A DNA stretch of 64,000 bases from Anammoximicrobium sp964486845. Lineage in GTDB: Bacteria; Planctomycetota; Planctomycetia; Pirellulales; Pirellulaceae. The DNA is taken from assembly GCA_964486845.1 (NCBI GenBank), contig CAZAQY010000011.1, positions 1 to 64,000 of the forward strand, given 5' to 3'. Numbering within the stretch: the stretch's first letter is position 1; every line of letters begins with the position of its first letter. The position numbers and the translations under genes are program-made. Of the stretch, positions 34,868 to 42,771 are shown piece after piece. The notes beneath the pieces are model-generated. The model saw nothing but the letters and a program-made list of their open reading frames with translations. It did not search any database and was not told the DNA's origin.

Positions 34868-35940
34868 CCCCCGTGAAGATCGCCATGCTGTCACTGACCC
34901 ACGGCCACACGCGCAAGTACTACCAGACGTTGCGCGATTCGCCCAAGCTGGATTGGGTTGCCGCGTGCGCTGAAAACGAAGCGGTCGAACGCCTGTTCCG
35001 CAGCACGAACCCCGGCGTGCCTTGCTACCGGGACGAGCGGGAGATGTTCGAGCGGCACCCGGACATCGAGGCAGTCGTGCTGGCTTCGGCCAACAGCCGG
35101 CATCGGGAGCAGGTGCAAGCTTGTGCGGAACGCGGGATCCACATTCTGTCGATGAAGATTCCCAGTTTCGATCTGACCGAATACGATCGGATGATCGAAC
35201 TGGTCGAGCGAGCCGGCGTCGTCTGCCAGATCGAGTTGGAGTTGCACTACAACCCCGTGGTGCACCGGGTCATGAAGCTGCTGGGCGACGGCGTCATCGG
35301 CCCGCTGCGCGCTGTGGCCGCGACCAACATTACCCTTTCGCCGGTTTGGGCGTTTCCCTGGCAGGGCGTGCCGGAGTTGAGCTACGGACGGCGCGTGCCG
35401 CTGGCCCCCGGCAATCCCCGTTTCCGCGGCGGCGCGCTGTGCGATCACCCGCACATCTTCGATCTGATCCGCTGGCTGACCGGCGCCGATTTTCAGACCA
35501 TTTTCGCCGAGCAAGCGCCGAACTTGCGGGCCGACCTGGAGGTCGAGGACCTACTGTTGGTCAACGGCAAGATGACCGACGGCACGACGTTCCTGCTGGA
35601 CCCCTCCTGGTCGCGGCTGGAGGAGCGTCTGACCGTGCCCGGGCCGGGTTGGGAGGTGTTTCCCAAACGCATGGAGGTCAACCTGACGTTGCACGGCGAG
35701 CAGGGGACTCTGCTGGTCGACTGCTTTGGCCCCAACGTCTACCACAACGGCGCTCCCCACGATCGCTATACTGTACAGTACACCTACTTCGACGAATGGA
35801 TCGGCCTGGTGGACGAGTTCGTCGATTGCGTGCGAAACGGCAAGACCCCCAAGATCAACCTCCGCTGGCACCGCCGCACGATCGAAGCAATGAACGCATG
35901 CTACGAGAGCTTGGAACGTGGGCAGCCGGTGGACGTGTAG
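34864..35940 (+). CDS. Gfo/Idh/MocA family oxidoreductase, cytoplasmic, atypical motifs
   Basis: This 358-aa member of the Gfo/Idh/MocA family has no signal peptide, unlike the one at 23 kb. The Rossmann start is KIAMLSLTHGHTRKYY, where LTHGHT replaces the usual GxGxxG. VAACAENE is the second strand, AVVLASANSRH the region before the catalytic loop, and MKIP (97-100) stands where EKP is expected, keeping only the lysine and proline. The C-terminal domain has the GGALCDHPHIFDLIRWLTG motif. The gene overlaps its upstream partner by 4 bp (ATGA). The altered cofactor motifs suggest a divergent cofactor mode or a non-dehydrogenase role, but the fold is clear. Confidence 0.88.
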   Translation: MTPVKIAMLSLTHGHTRKYYQTLRDSPKLDWVAACAENEAVERLFRSTNPGVPCYRDEREMFERHPDIEAVVLASANSRHREQVQACAERGIHILSMKIPSFDLTEYDRMIELVERAGVVCQIELELHYNPVVHRVMKLLGDGVIGPLRAVAATNITLSPVWAFPWQGVPELSYGRRVPLAPGNPRFRGGALCDHPHIFDLIRWLTGADFQTIFAEQAPNLRADLEVEDLLLVNGKMTDGTTFLLDPSWSRLEERLTVPGPGWEVFPKRMEVNLTLHGEQGTLLVDCFGPNVYHNGAPHDRYTVQYTYFDEWIGLVDEFVDCVRNGKTPKINLRWHRRTIEAMNACYESLERGQPVDV

Positions 35941-36006
35941 GCAGGGATGCGGGCATCGACGAATGCGAGGTGAGCAACTGCCAAGGTCGAATGCGACAGC
36001 GATTCG

Positions 36007-36395
36007 GTGACGCCGACTCCTGAGATACTGACATTGGGGGAACTCAAATCGCTGTTTCACCTGCCGCTGTGGCGCTACGAGCCGAACAGGGGCCGGCCTT
36101 GCCGGCTGAAGCAGGCCGGCGATCGGCCGCGGGCCCCGGCCTTGATCGACGAGTTGGAATCGCTCAGCCGCGAGCTGTCGACTCGCGCACCCTCCGAGTC
36201 GGCCGTCGACCCGGCCCGACTGGAGAGCGTCTATCTCGAACCGCTGCGCACGACGCTCGTCCCGTCGATGTGTCCGCCGCCGCCCAGGCTGCCGATCTGC
36301 TGAAGCTCCGCTTCCGCGTGGAGGACAAACGCGGCGTGGGCAACCACCTGAGCGTCACCTTCTTGGGTCCCGTGCGGCTCCGCGAGGGCGAGTGA
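36007..36395 (+). pseudogene. Frame-disrupted small gene, unidentified
   Basis: A frame from GTG 36007 gives about 80 protein-like residues (ILTLGELKSLFHLPLW, then ALIDELESLSREL) and stops at 36303. A second frame, shifted by one base near 36265, continues with ADLLKLRFRVEDKRGVGNHL and TFLGPVRLREGE to 36395. Joined, they would make a protein of about 125 aa. Between them, at 36088-36125, a GGCCGGC-rich hairpin interrupts the first frame. I do not recognise the family. A single-base frameshift in a small gene is the best reading. Confidence 0.4.
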
Positions 36396-36430
36396 GGAGC
36401 CGGCGGGAGGCGAGACCCCCGGGATCGGCA

Positions 36431-36500
36431 AATCAGTGCTGTCGCGGTTTCAAAGTAGCCATCACGCTCCGCGTGATGATCGCAGGCAAGCACCGGACAG
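36431..36500. repeat. Palindromic repeat family, copy A (partial), at the stop of the Bax1-like gene
   Basis: Read on the minus strand this copy matches 49608-49705 and 54821-54918: CTGTCCGGTG, GATCATCACGCGGA and CGTGATGGCTAC, then GCGACAGC. The central hairpin ATCACGC/GCGTGAT is intact; the outer CGTTCGAGAAAT arm is missing. It touches the stop codon (36501) of the nuclease gene, where it could serve as a transcript end. Confidence 0.75.
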
Positions 36501-37721
36501 TTATTGATTCGCCGCTCCCTGCGCCAACTGCGCCAGCAAGTCCTTGATGCGGACCACGGTCTTGTAGACAAACGCGTTGGCCGGCAGCGTGGGCACGTCG
36601 AGTCCCGTGGCGGCGGCCACGCCCAACAGGATGCGTTGATCGCGGAAGGCTTCCAGCGTCTGCAGCTTGGCCTGCAGGTATTGCGGCGTCCAAAAGCCGA
36701 CGATCTCCAGGAGCACGCGACGCCCGTCGTCGTGTTGCAGGACGAAATCCGGCACGAACGTTTTCTGGCCGCGAAACAGCACCTCGCCTTCGCGGATCAG
36801 CCGCCAGCCTTCGCGCGGTTGGTCGCCCCATTTCCGCGCCAGGTTCTCTTCGATCTGCGAATCGAACTCGGCGGGCGGCGGCAGATGGCTGTGCAGGCCG
36901 TCGGCCGCGGACAGCTCCAGCGCCAGCGTCCAGCCACTGCGAGGCGTGCGGATCAGGGCCTGCATCCGCCAACTGCGGCAAGCGATCAGCGCGGGCAGGA
37001 ATTGAGCGAGCTTGACGCCGTAACGGCGGGTCTGACGCATCACGGAAGCGGGTCCGTCCAGCCGGATGCGGTACTGGCCGTCGTCCAGCCGCGTGATGTC
37101 GTGCATCAACTGGGCCAGCTTGGCATAGCGGAGGATCGTCTTGAAGTCCTCCTGCGCCCAAATCGTCATGTGTTGGGCATCGTACAACGCCGCTTGCACC
37201 TGAGCCACGTTGTAGCGGGCCAGCAGATCCGTGGGCTGCGGATAGCCTTCGAATTGCACCAAGCGATGAAAGTCGATCACGTCGGCAAACAATTCGCGGT
37301 CGATCTCCGCCCAGGTGCGGCCCAACTCCTCGGCGATCTCCGCCTTGACTTTGTTTTCCTCGGCTCCGAACAACCGGTCCGCCTGGCGCACCAGCGGATG
37401 CTTGGCCGCCGCCCGCCGGAAGACCTCGCGACGCAGCTTGGCCGCCTTGCCGCGGCGGTCGCGCTCGTACGTCGAGACGTCGTCCAGCAGTTTGCACAAC
37501 GCATCGATCCGGCGCTGCGGGCAATCCTCCTCGTCGGCCAGCAACTGCTGCACCGCGCGGCGCAAGTCGCGCCGCGTGCTGCCGATCCCGTCCCGGTAAA
37601 CCTGCAGCATGCGTGCGGCGTAGTCCACGTACTGCCGATGCGTGCGGTGTGTAAGCCGGTCCGGATGAATCTTTCCGGCCCGGAAATCGTACTCGGCAAT
37701 CGCATGCTCTCGTGTCAACAT
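36501..37721 (-). CDS. DUF790 / Bax1-like nuclease, partner of XPB helicase
   Basis: This 406-aa DUF790 protein corresponds to archaeal Bax1, a nuclease that binds XPB helicase. Seen in sequence: a helical N-terminal half with Arg-rich segments, then a PD-(D/E)xK-type core near the C-terminus, with the probable metal ligands in FVPDFVLQHDDG and LLEIVGFWTPQYLQAK (Asp, then Glu-x-x-Gly-Phe-Trp, then Lys). ATG 37721 is preferred; the frame also has TTG 37730. The XPB-like helicase gene lies upstream on the same strand, separated by an unusual octamer-repeat spacer. Function as a structure-specific DNA repair nuclease follows from the archaeal family, not from direct evidence here. Confidence 0.88.
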   Translation of the reverse strand: MLTREHAIAEYDFRAGKIHPDRLTHRTHRQYVDYAARMLQVYRDGIGSTRRDLRRAVQQLLADEEDCPQRRIDALCKLLDDVSTYERDRRGKAAKLRREVFRRAAAKHPLVRQADRLFGAEENKVKAEIAEELGRTWAEIDRELFADVIDFHRLVQFEGYPQPTDLLARYNVAQVQAALYDAQHMTIWAQEDFKTILRYAKLAQLMHDITRLDDGQYRIRLDGPASVMRQTRRYGVKLAQFLPALIACRSWRMQALIRTPRSGWTLALELSAADGLHSHLPPPAEFDSQIEENLARKWGDQPREGWRLIREGEVLFRGQKTFVPDFVLQHDDGRRVLLEIVGFWTPQYLQAKLQTLEAFRDQRILLGVAAATGLDVPTLPANAFVYKTVVRIKDLLAQLAQGAANQ

Positions 37722-37730
37722 CTCGCACAA

Positions 37731-37970
37731 GGTCGAAAGGTCGCTAAGTCAAAGAGTCGAAAGGTCAAAAAGTCGAAAAGTCAAAGAGTGAAAGAGTCGA
37801 AGAGTCCAGAATCTGAAGAGACGGAGCACCGTCAAATGCCGTCCGCAGGCTCGGTGGGAGTGCCCGAACCGTGCCGGCTTGCCGCGCCGCACAAGCAGAC
37901 CGTCTGGTCTTTCTTCTCCCCAGGATTCCCCGACTCTTCGACCTTTCGACTCCTTCACTCTTTCACTCCT
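37731..37970. repeat. Paired inverted arrays of an AGTCRAAR octamer
   Basis: 37731-37807 is about nine imperfect 8-bp units with consensus AGTC(A/G)AA(A/G) (AGTCAAAG, AGTCGAAA, GGTCAAAA and so on). The complementary form runs at 37931-37970 (CGACTCTTCGACC, then TTTCGACTCC and TTCACTCTTTCACTCC), so the whole can fold with a spacer of about 120 bp. It lies between the helicase and nuclease genes. The units are too short and too degenerate for CRISPR. Confidence 0.8.
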
Positions 37971-39373
37971 CACTGGGGTTGCTCCGGCTTGCGGTGGATG
38001 GTCCCTCGGTAGGCGTCGCTGGCGCGTCGCTGGCGCGAGCGTTGTTCTTCCTTGGTGTCTGAGCAAACGATTTCGTACAGTCGGGCCTTCGTGTTCCCGC
38101 GTTTCCGCAGGATGCGGCCCAGACGCTGCTTGGCCTGGCGACTGGAGGCCGTCCCGCCGATCACCACGGCGACTTTGGCTTCGGGCAGATCAACGCCTTC
38201 GTCCAGCACCTGATTGGCGACCAGCGCGCCGTATGTGCCTTGCTCCAGTCCCTGCAGGATCTCCAGCCGTTCCTTCTTACCGCAGTGGTGCAGCAGGCAA
38301 GGAATCAAGAACCGGCGGGAGACATCGCGGGCCATCGAGTTGGAGCCGGCAAACACGATGACCGGTTCGCCGACGTGCAGCCGAAACAGATCTTCCAGCA
38401 CCCGCAATTTGTCCTCCGCCCGGTCTTCAATGGCTTTCTTGGCCCGATAGGCTTTCAACGCCGCCCGTGCCGCAGGCGTCTTGCCGGTCTCCGCGCACAG
38501 GTCCTGCCAACTGTACTTGGGGTCGTCCTTGCGGCGCTCGGCCATGTATCGGCGCACGACCGACGACAAGCGATCGTAGCGGGCCTGCTCGCTGGCCGAC
38601 AGGTGGATCGGAATCCGCACGACTTCGTAGTCGGCCAGCGCCCGGCCTTTCGCGAACGAGATGGGCATCTCGTAGACCACGGGCCCGATCAGCCATTCCA
38701 GGTCCAAATGCCGCCCGTCGGACCGTTCCGGCGTGGCGGTCAAACCCAGCCGCCAGGGCGCGGCGCACATCCGCGCCGCGTCCCGCCGCACGTCGCCGGG
38801 CAAATGATGGCACTCGTCGAACACGATCAAGCCGAAGCGGTTGCCCAGCTTGTCCATGTGGATGCACGCGCTGTCGTAGGTCGTGACCGAGATGGGCTTC
38901 ACGCGAAACACGTTGTCGCCGATGATCCCCGCGTCGTACCCCAAGCCGCCCAGGATGCGGCGGTGCCATTGGTACATCAAATCGCGGACCGGCGCGACGA
39001 TCAGCGTGCTGACCCTGGTTTCGGCCATGATCGACAGCGCGATCTCCGTCTTGCCGGTCCCCGTCGGCATGATGATGCAGCCGCAGCGCGTGGCGAGCCA
39101 GGCCGCCAGCGCCTCGCGTTGCTCGGCTCGCAGTTCGGGCAGCCGGACGTGCGGCCAATGAATCGGCCGCCACTGCGGCACCGTGTCCGTCGCGGCGATC
39201 TGCTGCCCGGTCAACCGCCGCCGCACCTGGTCGTACTGCAACGCATCGCACCGCCAGGCGTTGACGCGGCTGTCCCAAACCCAAACGGGCGCGTCAAAGG
39301 TTCGCTGTACCTCGGCGCGCACCATCCCCTCCAGCATCAAGGTCCCGGCGGCAAAGATCAATTTGGCGTTCAT
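37970..39373 (-). CDS. XPB-like superfamily 2 DNA helicase
   Basis: This 467-aa SF2 helicase is of the XPB/ERCC3 type. Counting from the alternative GTG at 39427, features are a short damage-recognition-like domain (about 20-95), Walker A MPTGTGKT (120-127), motif Ia IVAPVRDLMYQW, the DEAH-box variant DECHHLPG (204-211), motif III LTATPERSDG (229-238), and motif VI with RQAKQRLGRILRK near 435. ATG 39373 is preferred; GTG 39427 would overlap the upstream gene. With the adjacent Bax1-like gene it forms a helicase-nuclease pair known from archaeal nucleotide-excision-repair-like systems and a minority of bacteria. It would act on bubble or damaged DNA in the cytoplasm. Confidence 0.92.
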   Translation of the reverse strand: MNAKLIFAAGTLMLEGMVRAEVQRTFDAPVWVWDSRVNAWRCDALQYDQVRRRLTGQQIAATDTVPQWRPIHWPHVRLPELRAEQREALAAWLATRCGCIIMPTGTGKTEIALSIMAETRVSTLIVAPVRDLMYQWHRRILGGLGYDAGIIGDNVFRVKPISVTTYDSACIHMDKLGNRFGLIVFDECHHLPGDVRRDAARMCAAPWRLGLTATPERSDGRHLDLEWLIGPVVYEMPISFAKGRALADYEVVRIPIHLSASEQARYDRLSSVVRRYMAERRKDDPKYSWQDLCAETGKTPAARAALKAYRAKKAIEDRAEDKLRVLEDLFRLHVGEPVIVFAGSNSMARDVSRRFLIPCLLHHCGKKERLEILQGLEQGTYGALVANQVLDEGVDLPEAKVAVVIGGTASSRQAKQRLGRILRKRGNTKARLYEIVCSDTKEEQRSRQRRASDAYRGTIHRKPEQPQ

Positions 39374-39408
39374 CGAAACTACGATCGGCTTAAACGAACG
39401 TGCCAACC

Positions 39409-39711
39409 TCAGACGTGCGGCGTACACCTGAAGTCACGAAGCGTAGAACCAGACGACGTTGATGAATCGTCCGCATCTCCGCGTTCGTCCGCCATCCCGC
39501 GCGGCGGAATCGGAACGGAAGCGGTAAGGCGGTCGAGGGGTATGAGCGGTCTGGCGGCCGGCGAGCCGTTGTCGGCCGTGGCGGCACAGCGGGAGCACGC
39601 CCCGCAGCCAACGGCGCGCGGGCTCGAGAATCGCTTCCAAGTGCGGCGGACGAGATAGCCGGCCGCGGCTAGGACGATGGCCAGTGCGAACAGTTGTTGT
39701 GCGTCCGGCAT
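39409..39711 (-). CDS. FeoB-associated Cys-rich membrane protein
   Basis: This is a 100-aa protein with one N-terminal membrane helix (LFALAIVLAAAGYLVRR, residues 7-23) followed by a basic segment and the Cys cluster CGACSRCAA (36-44). The pattern, a short helix, RxTWKRF and a CGxCxxC cluster, is that of the small FeoB-associated proteins encoded at the end of many feo operons. The C-terminal half is probably disordered. It follows feoB on the same strand but is separated from it by a 200-bp stretch containing a heptamer repeat array. It may help Fe(II) transfer or FeoB assembly; that is inferred from gene order. Confidence 0.8.
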   Translation of the reverse strand: MPDAQQLFALAIVLAAAGYLVRRTWKRFSSPRAVGCGACSRCAATADNGSPAARPLIPLDRLTASVPIPPRGMADERGDADDSSTSSGSTLRDFRCTPHV

Positions 39712-39728
39712 GGGATGGGTGCTTGGAT

Positions 39729-39862
39729 TTTGGATTTCAGATTGGAGATTTAAGATTCCAAATTCGAGATTTCAGATTTCAGATTTCAGATTTCAAATTT
39801 CAGATTTCAGATTTTCAGGTTTCAGGTTTCAGGTTTCAAATTTCAGATCTCAGATCTCGAAT
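39729..39862. repeat. Heptamer tandem repeat array (GATTTCA)n
   Basis: About 18 near-perfect copies of a 7-bp unit, mostly GATTTCA with variants such as GATTTCG, AATTTCA and GGTTTCA, lie between feoB and the Cys-rich gene. Because the unit length is not a multiple of three, all frames read through as an artificial seven-residue repeat. It resembles the short tandemly repeated repetitive sequences of cyanobacteria. It is AT-rich against a GC-rich background. Confidence 0.9.
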
Positions 39863-39911
39863 CCCGGTGCTCAGTCCCCAGCGCCAGGATCCAAGGTCAG
39901 AGCATTAAGAC

Positions 39912-42176
39912 CTACCCTGCAAACAACATCCCCACCTGATACGCGACCAGCCCTCCCAGGTAAGCCAGCGCCGTCATGTACAAGAACGTGAACGCCGGCC
40001 ACCACCAGCTGTTCGTTTCGCGGCGGATCACCGCCAGGGTCGCCGCGCATTGGGCGCACAGCGCGAAGAAGACCATGATCGACAGGGCTACGGGCACATT
40101 GAACACGCGCCGCTCGGATCCGGGCCACGTCGCCTCCCGCAGCGTCTCGCGCAGCGACGGCGAAGCCACGTTCTGCTGGCCGCCCAACTGGTAAATCACC
40201 CCCAGCGTGCTGATCACGACTTCGCGGGCCGGGAACGAGGCGATCACCGCGCAGCCGATCCGCCAGTCCCAGCCCAGCGGCCGCACCAGCGGCGCGATCA
40301 GCTTGCCGGCCCGGCCCAAGTAGCTCTGCTCCATACACGCCGCCGCGACTTCGTTGCTGATCCGCTGCTCCAAAGCTTTCTTCTCTGCCGCCTCAGCAAG
40401 CTGCTGCAGCGCTCGTTGCGAGTCGCGGGAAATCTGCCCCGGCGCGGGCGTCAGGCGGTCATCGAGTTGCCGCAGTTGGTCGGTGTAGCGGCTGCGAATG
40501 GCCTGCTCGACCTGCGGATCGTGCGGAAAATAACCCGCCGCCCAGACCAAGACGGCGACCGCCACGATCAGCGTGCCGGCCTGCTGCACGAACGACCAGC
40601 CGCTCTCGCCCACGCGGCCCGCTACCGACCGCAACGACGGCAGCTTGTACGACGGCAGTTCCATTACAAACGACGGCGTCTCGCCCCGCAGCACCGTGCG
40701 CCGCAAGACCAGCGCGACGAAAATCGCCACCACGGCGCCGATCAGGTACATGGCCAGCAAGGTGATTCCCTGCAGTCCCAGCCAGCCGCCCAGATAACGC
40801 CGGTCCGGGATGAACGCCGCGATCAGCAGCGAGTACACCTGCAGGCGCGCGCTGCAACTCATCAACGGCGCGATCAGAATCGTCACCAGCCGGTCGCGGC
40901 GGTTCTCGATCGCCCGCGTGGCCATCACGCCGGGCACCGCACAGGCGAACGAGGACAGTAGCGGGATGAACGATTTGCCGCTCAGGCCGATTCGGGACAT
41001 GAGCCCGTCCATCAAATACGCGGCGCGGGCCATGTAGCCGCACTCTTCCAGCACCGCCACAAAGCCGAACAGAATCAAGATCTGGGGCAGAAAGACCAGC
41101 ACGCCGCCCACACCCGCGATCACGCCGTCGACGACCAGCGAGCGCAGCACGCTCTCCGGCATCACGGCGGTGATGCGGTCGCTGAGCGCCCCCATGCCGC
41201 GGTCCAGGGCGTCCATCAACGGCGTGGCCCAGGCGAAGATCGACTGGAAGACCAGCAGCATCACCAGAACGAAGATCAGCGTGCCCCACAGCTTGTGCGT
41301 CAGCACCATATCCAGACGGTCGCTGAAGGTCACGCGCTGCCGGTCCGAACGGCTCACGGCGCCTTCCAACACCCCGGCCACCCAGTCGTAACGGGCCATG
41401 GTCTCGACGGCCGGCGCCGGATAGCCCGCCTCAGCCAACCGCCGGCGGGCGGCCCGGACCGAGGCGAACAGCGCCTCGTCAACGATCGGCGGCCGAGCCT
41501 GCTCCAGGTAGCCGCCGACGTCCAGCAGCAGACGTTCCACCAGATATCGCGGCAACGGCGTCTGGCGGCCTCGGTTCGCCTCCCGCGCCAGCCAAGCGAC
41601 CTGTTCGCCAAACACCTCCGGAAACGGCGCGCTGGCCGACGGCGATGCAGCGCCTACCGCCTTCTGAAGTTCGTCCTTCAGTTCCTCGATCCCGATTCCA
41701 CGGTGGGCCTGCAGGGGGACGACCGGGATCCGCAGACGCGATCGCAGCAGTTCCACATTCAGGGCCAAGCCGTCTTCATTCGCCAGGTCCATCTTGTTCA
41801 GCGCCAAAACGACGGGCCTGCCCAACTCCAGCGTTTGGCTCACCAGGTACAGGTTTCGCTCCAGGTTGCTGGCATCGGCGATGCACAGAATGACGTCCGG
41901 AGCAGCCGTCGTGTCGCCGCGGCCCAGCAAGACATCAATGGCGACCATTTCGTCCGGCGAGCGAGGCGCTAGACTATACGTGCCGGGCAGATCGATCAAT
42001 TCGAACAGCCGGCTACCAATGTCCATCTTGCCGGTCTTCTTTTCGACCGTCACTCCGGGATAGTTGCCGATCCGTTGCCGGACGCCGCACAGCGCGCTAA
42101 ACAACGTGGACTTGCCTGTGTTGGGATTTCCCAGCAGCGCGACGGTGATCGTCTTTTCGTCGTCAGGCCCTGACAT
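39912..42176 (-). CDS. feoB: Ferrous iron transporter FeoB
   Basis: This 754-aa FeoB is the inner-membrane Fe(II) permease. The N-terminal G-domain has G1 GNPNTGKST (16-24), G3 DLPGTYSL (about 63) and G4 NKMD (about 126), then a helical linker and the membrane part with two Gate motifs (conserved Cys in SFACAVPGVMATRAIENRRDR and MSCSARLQVY). A further conserved Cys lies near the C-terminus (FALCAQCAATL). Length and order are normal. It lies 43 bp downstream of feoA. The insert between the two Gate regions (about 545-620) is unusually long and charged, a possible lineage feature. Confidence 0.97.
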   Translation of the reverse strand: MSGPDDEKTITVALLGNPNTGKSTLFSALCGVRQRIGNYPGVTVEKKTGKMDIGSRLFELIDLPGTYSLAPRSPDEMVAIDVLLGRGDTTAAPDVILCIADASNLERNLYLVSQTLELGRPVVLALNKMDLANEDGLALNVELLRSRLRIPVVPLQAHRGIGIEELKDELQKAVGAASPSASAPFPEVFGEQVAWLAREANRGRQTPLPRYLVERLLLDVGGYLEQARPPIVDEALFASVRAARRRLAEAGYPAPAVETMARYDWVAGVLEGAVSRSDRQRVTFSDRLDMVLTHKLWGTLIFVLVMLLVFQSIFAWATPLMDALDRGMGALSDRITAVMPESVLRSLVVDGVIAGVGGVLVFLPQILILFGFVAVLEECGYMARAAYLMDGLMSRIGLSGKSFIPLLSSFACAVPGVMATRAIENRRDRLVTILIAPLMSCSARLQVYSLLIAAFIPDRRYLGGWLGLQGITLLAMYLIGAVVAIFVALVLRRTVLRGETPSFVMELPSYKLPSLRSVAGRVGESGWSFVQQAGTLIVAVAVLVWAAGYFPHDPQVEQAIRSRYTDQLRQLDDRLTPAPGQISRDSQRALQQLAEAAEKKALEQRISNEVAAACMEQSYLGRAGKLIAPLVRPLGWDWRIGCAVIASFPAREVVISTLGVIYQLGGQQNVASPSLRETLREATWPGSERRVFNVPVALSIMVFFALCAQCAATLAVIRRETNSWWWPAFTFLYMTALAYLGGLVAYQVGMLFAG

Positions 42177-42219
42177 GGTCGGGCATCTTTCCCACCGAGA
42201 CCCGAAGGAGCAACGAGAG

Positions 42220-42456
42220 TCATCGGCGGATGGCCGGTCGTACCAGCACCTTCAGGGCATCGTTCGGCCGAAAGCACAATTTGCTGCCTGCTGTGCGAAT
42301 GATGCAGGGGCTTCCGGATTGCAGCATTTCGATCGTAATCCCTTGACGTAAACCAAGTTCCTGCAGGCGGTGGACTTGTTGAGGATCGCCCAGGACTTGG
42401 CCGACCTCTCCGGTCTGACCTGACTTGAGATAACGCAGCGGGATCAACTCGAACAT
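42220..42456 (-). CDS. feoA: FeoA, SH3-like partner of FeoB
   Basis: This is a 78-aa FeoA-domain protein with an SH3-like barrel. It has the standard features: a start with IPLRYLKSGQTGEV, VHRLQELGLRQGITIEML in the middle and a last strand ending ALKVLVRP. It is first in the operon feoA-feoB-Cys-rich protein. FeoA is cytoplasmic and needed for FeoB-dependent Fe(II) uptake. No Fur box was recognised in the upstream region (42457-42771), which is shared with the divergent secreted-protein gene. Confidence 0.94.
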   Translation of the reverse strand: MFELIPLRYLKSGQTGEVGQVLGDPQQVHRLQELGLRQGITIEMLQSGSPCIIRTAGSKLCFRPNDALKVLVRPAIRR

Positions 42457-42688
42457 GGCGGGAACCCCTGGCCAGGGCCGTTTCTTGCATAACTGAGACT
42501 CGGTCTCACTATCGTCACCGTATCATAACCTGCTTGAACCTGATTGGCAATGCCCGGAAAAAGAAAAGTCGGAATTCGCGTCGCGTCATACTCGAACAAC
42601 GACTTCGGTGCCCAAGTGGTAATCGGCGGCGGTGTCGGGTAGACTCATCGCTTCCGCGGCTTGGTTGGTATCGTGTTCGCGCGGTTCG

Positions 42689-42722
42689 CCCCGTCAGAGG
42701 CCCGGCTTTCTGAAGAAGCCGG
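42689..42722. repeat. Hairpin upstream of the LamG-type gene
   Basis: AGAGGCCCGGCTT, six bases and AAGCCGGACCTCT form an imperfect stem 50 bp before ATG 42772. It could be an attenuator or a leftover terminator; the same AGCCCGGCTT arm occurs in the terminators at 30542 and 60208. Confidence 0.45.
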
Positions 42723-42771
42723 ACCTCTTGGGCTGTGGTCGCCTAACGTGTCTAACTCGGAGGAGTACGTC

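Noticed and set aside
37731..37970. CRISPR or tRNA-like structure
   Set aside because: Octamer units without spacers; no tRNA arms or TTC-containing loop.
39729..39862. CRISPR array
   Set aside because: Units are 7 bp with no spacers, and there are no cas genes in the window.
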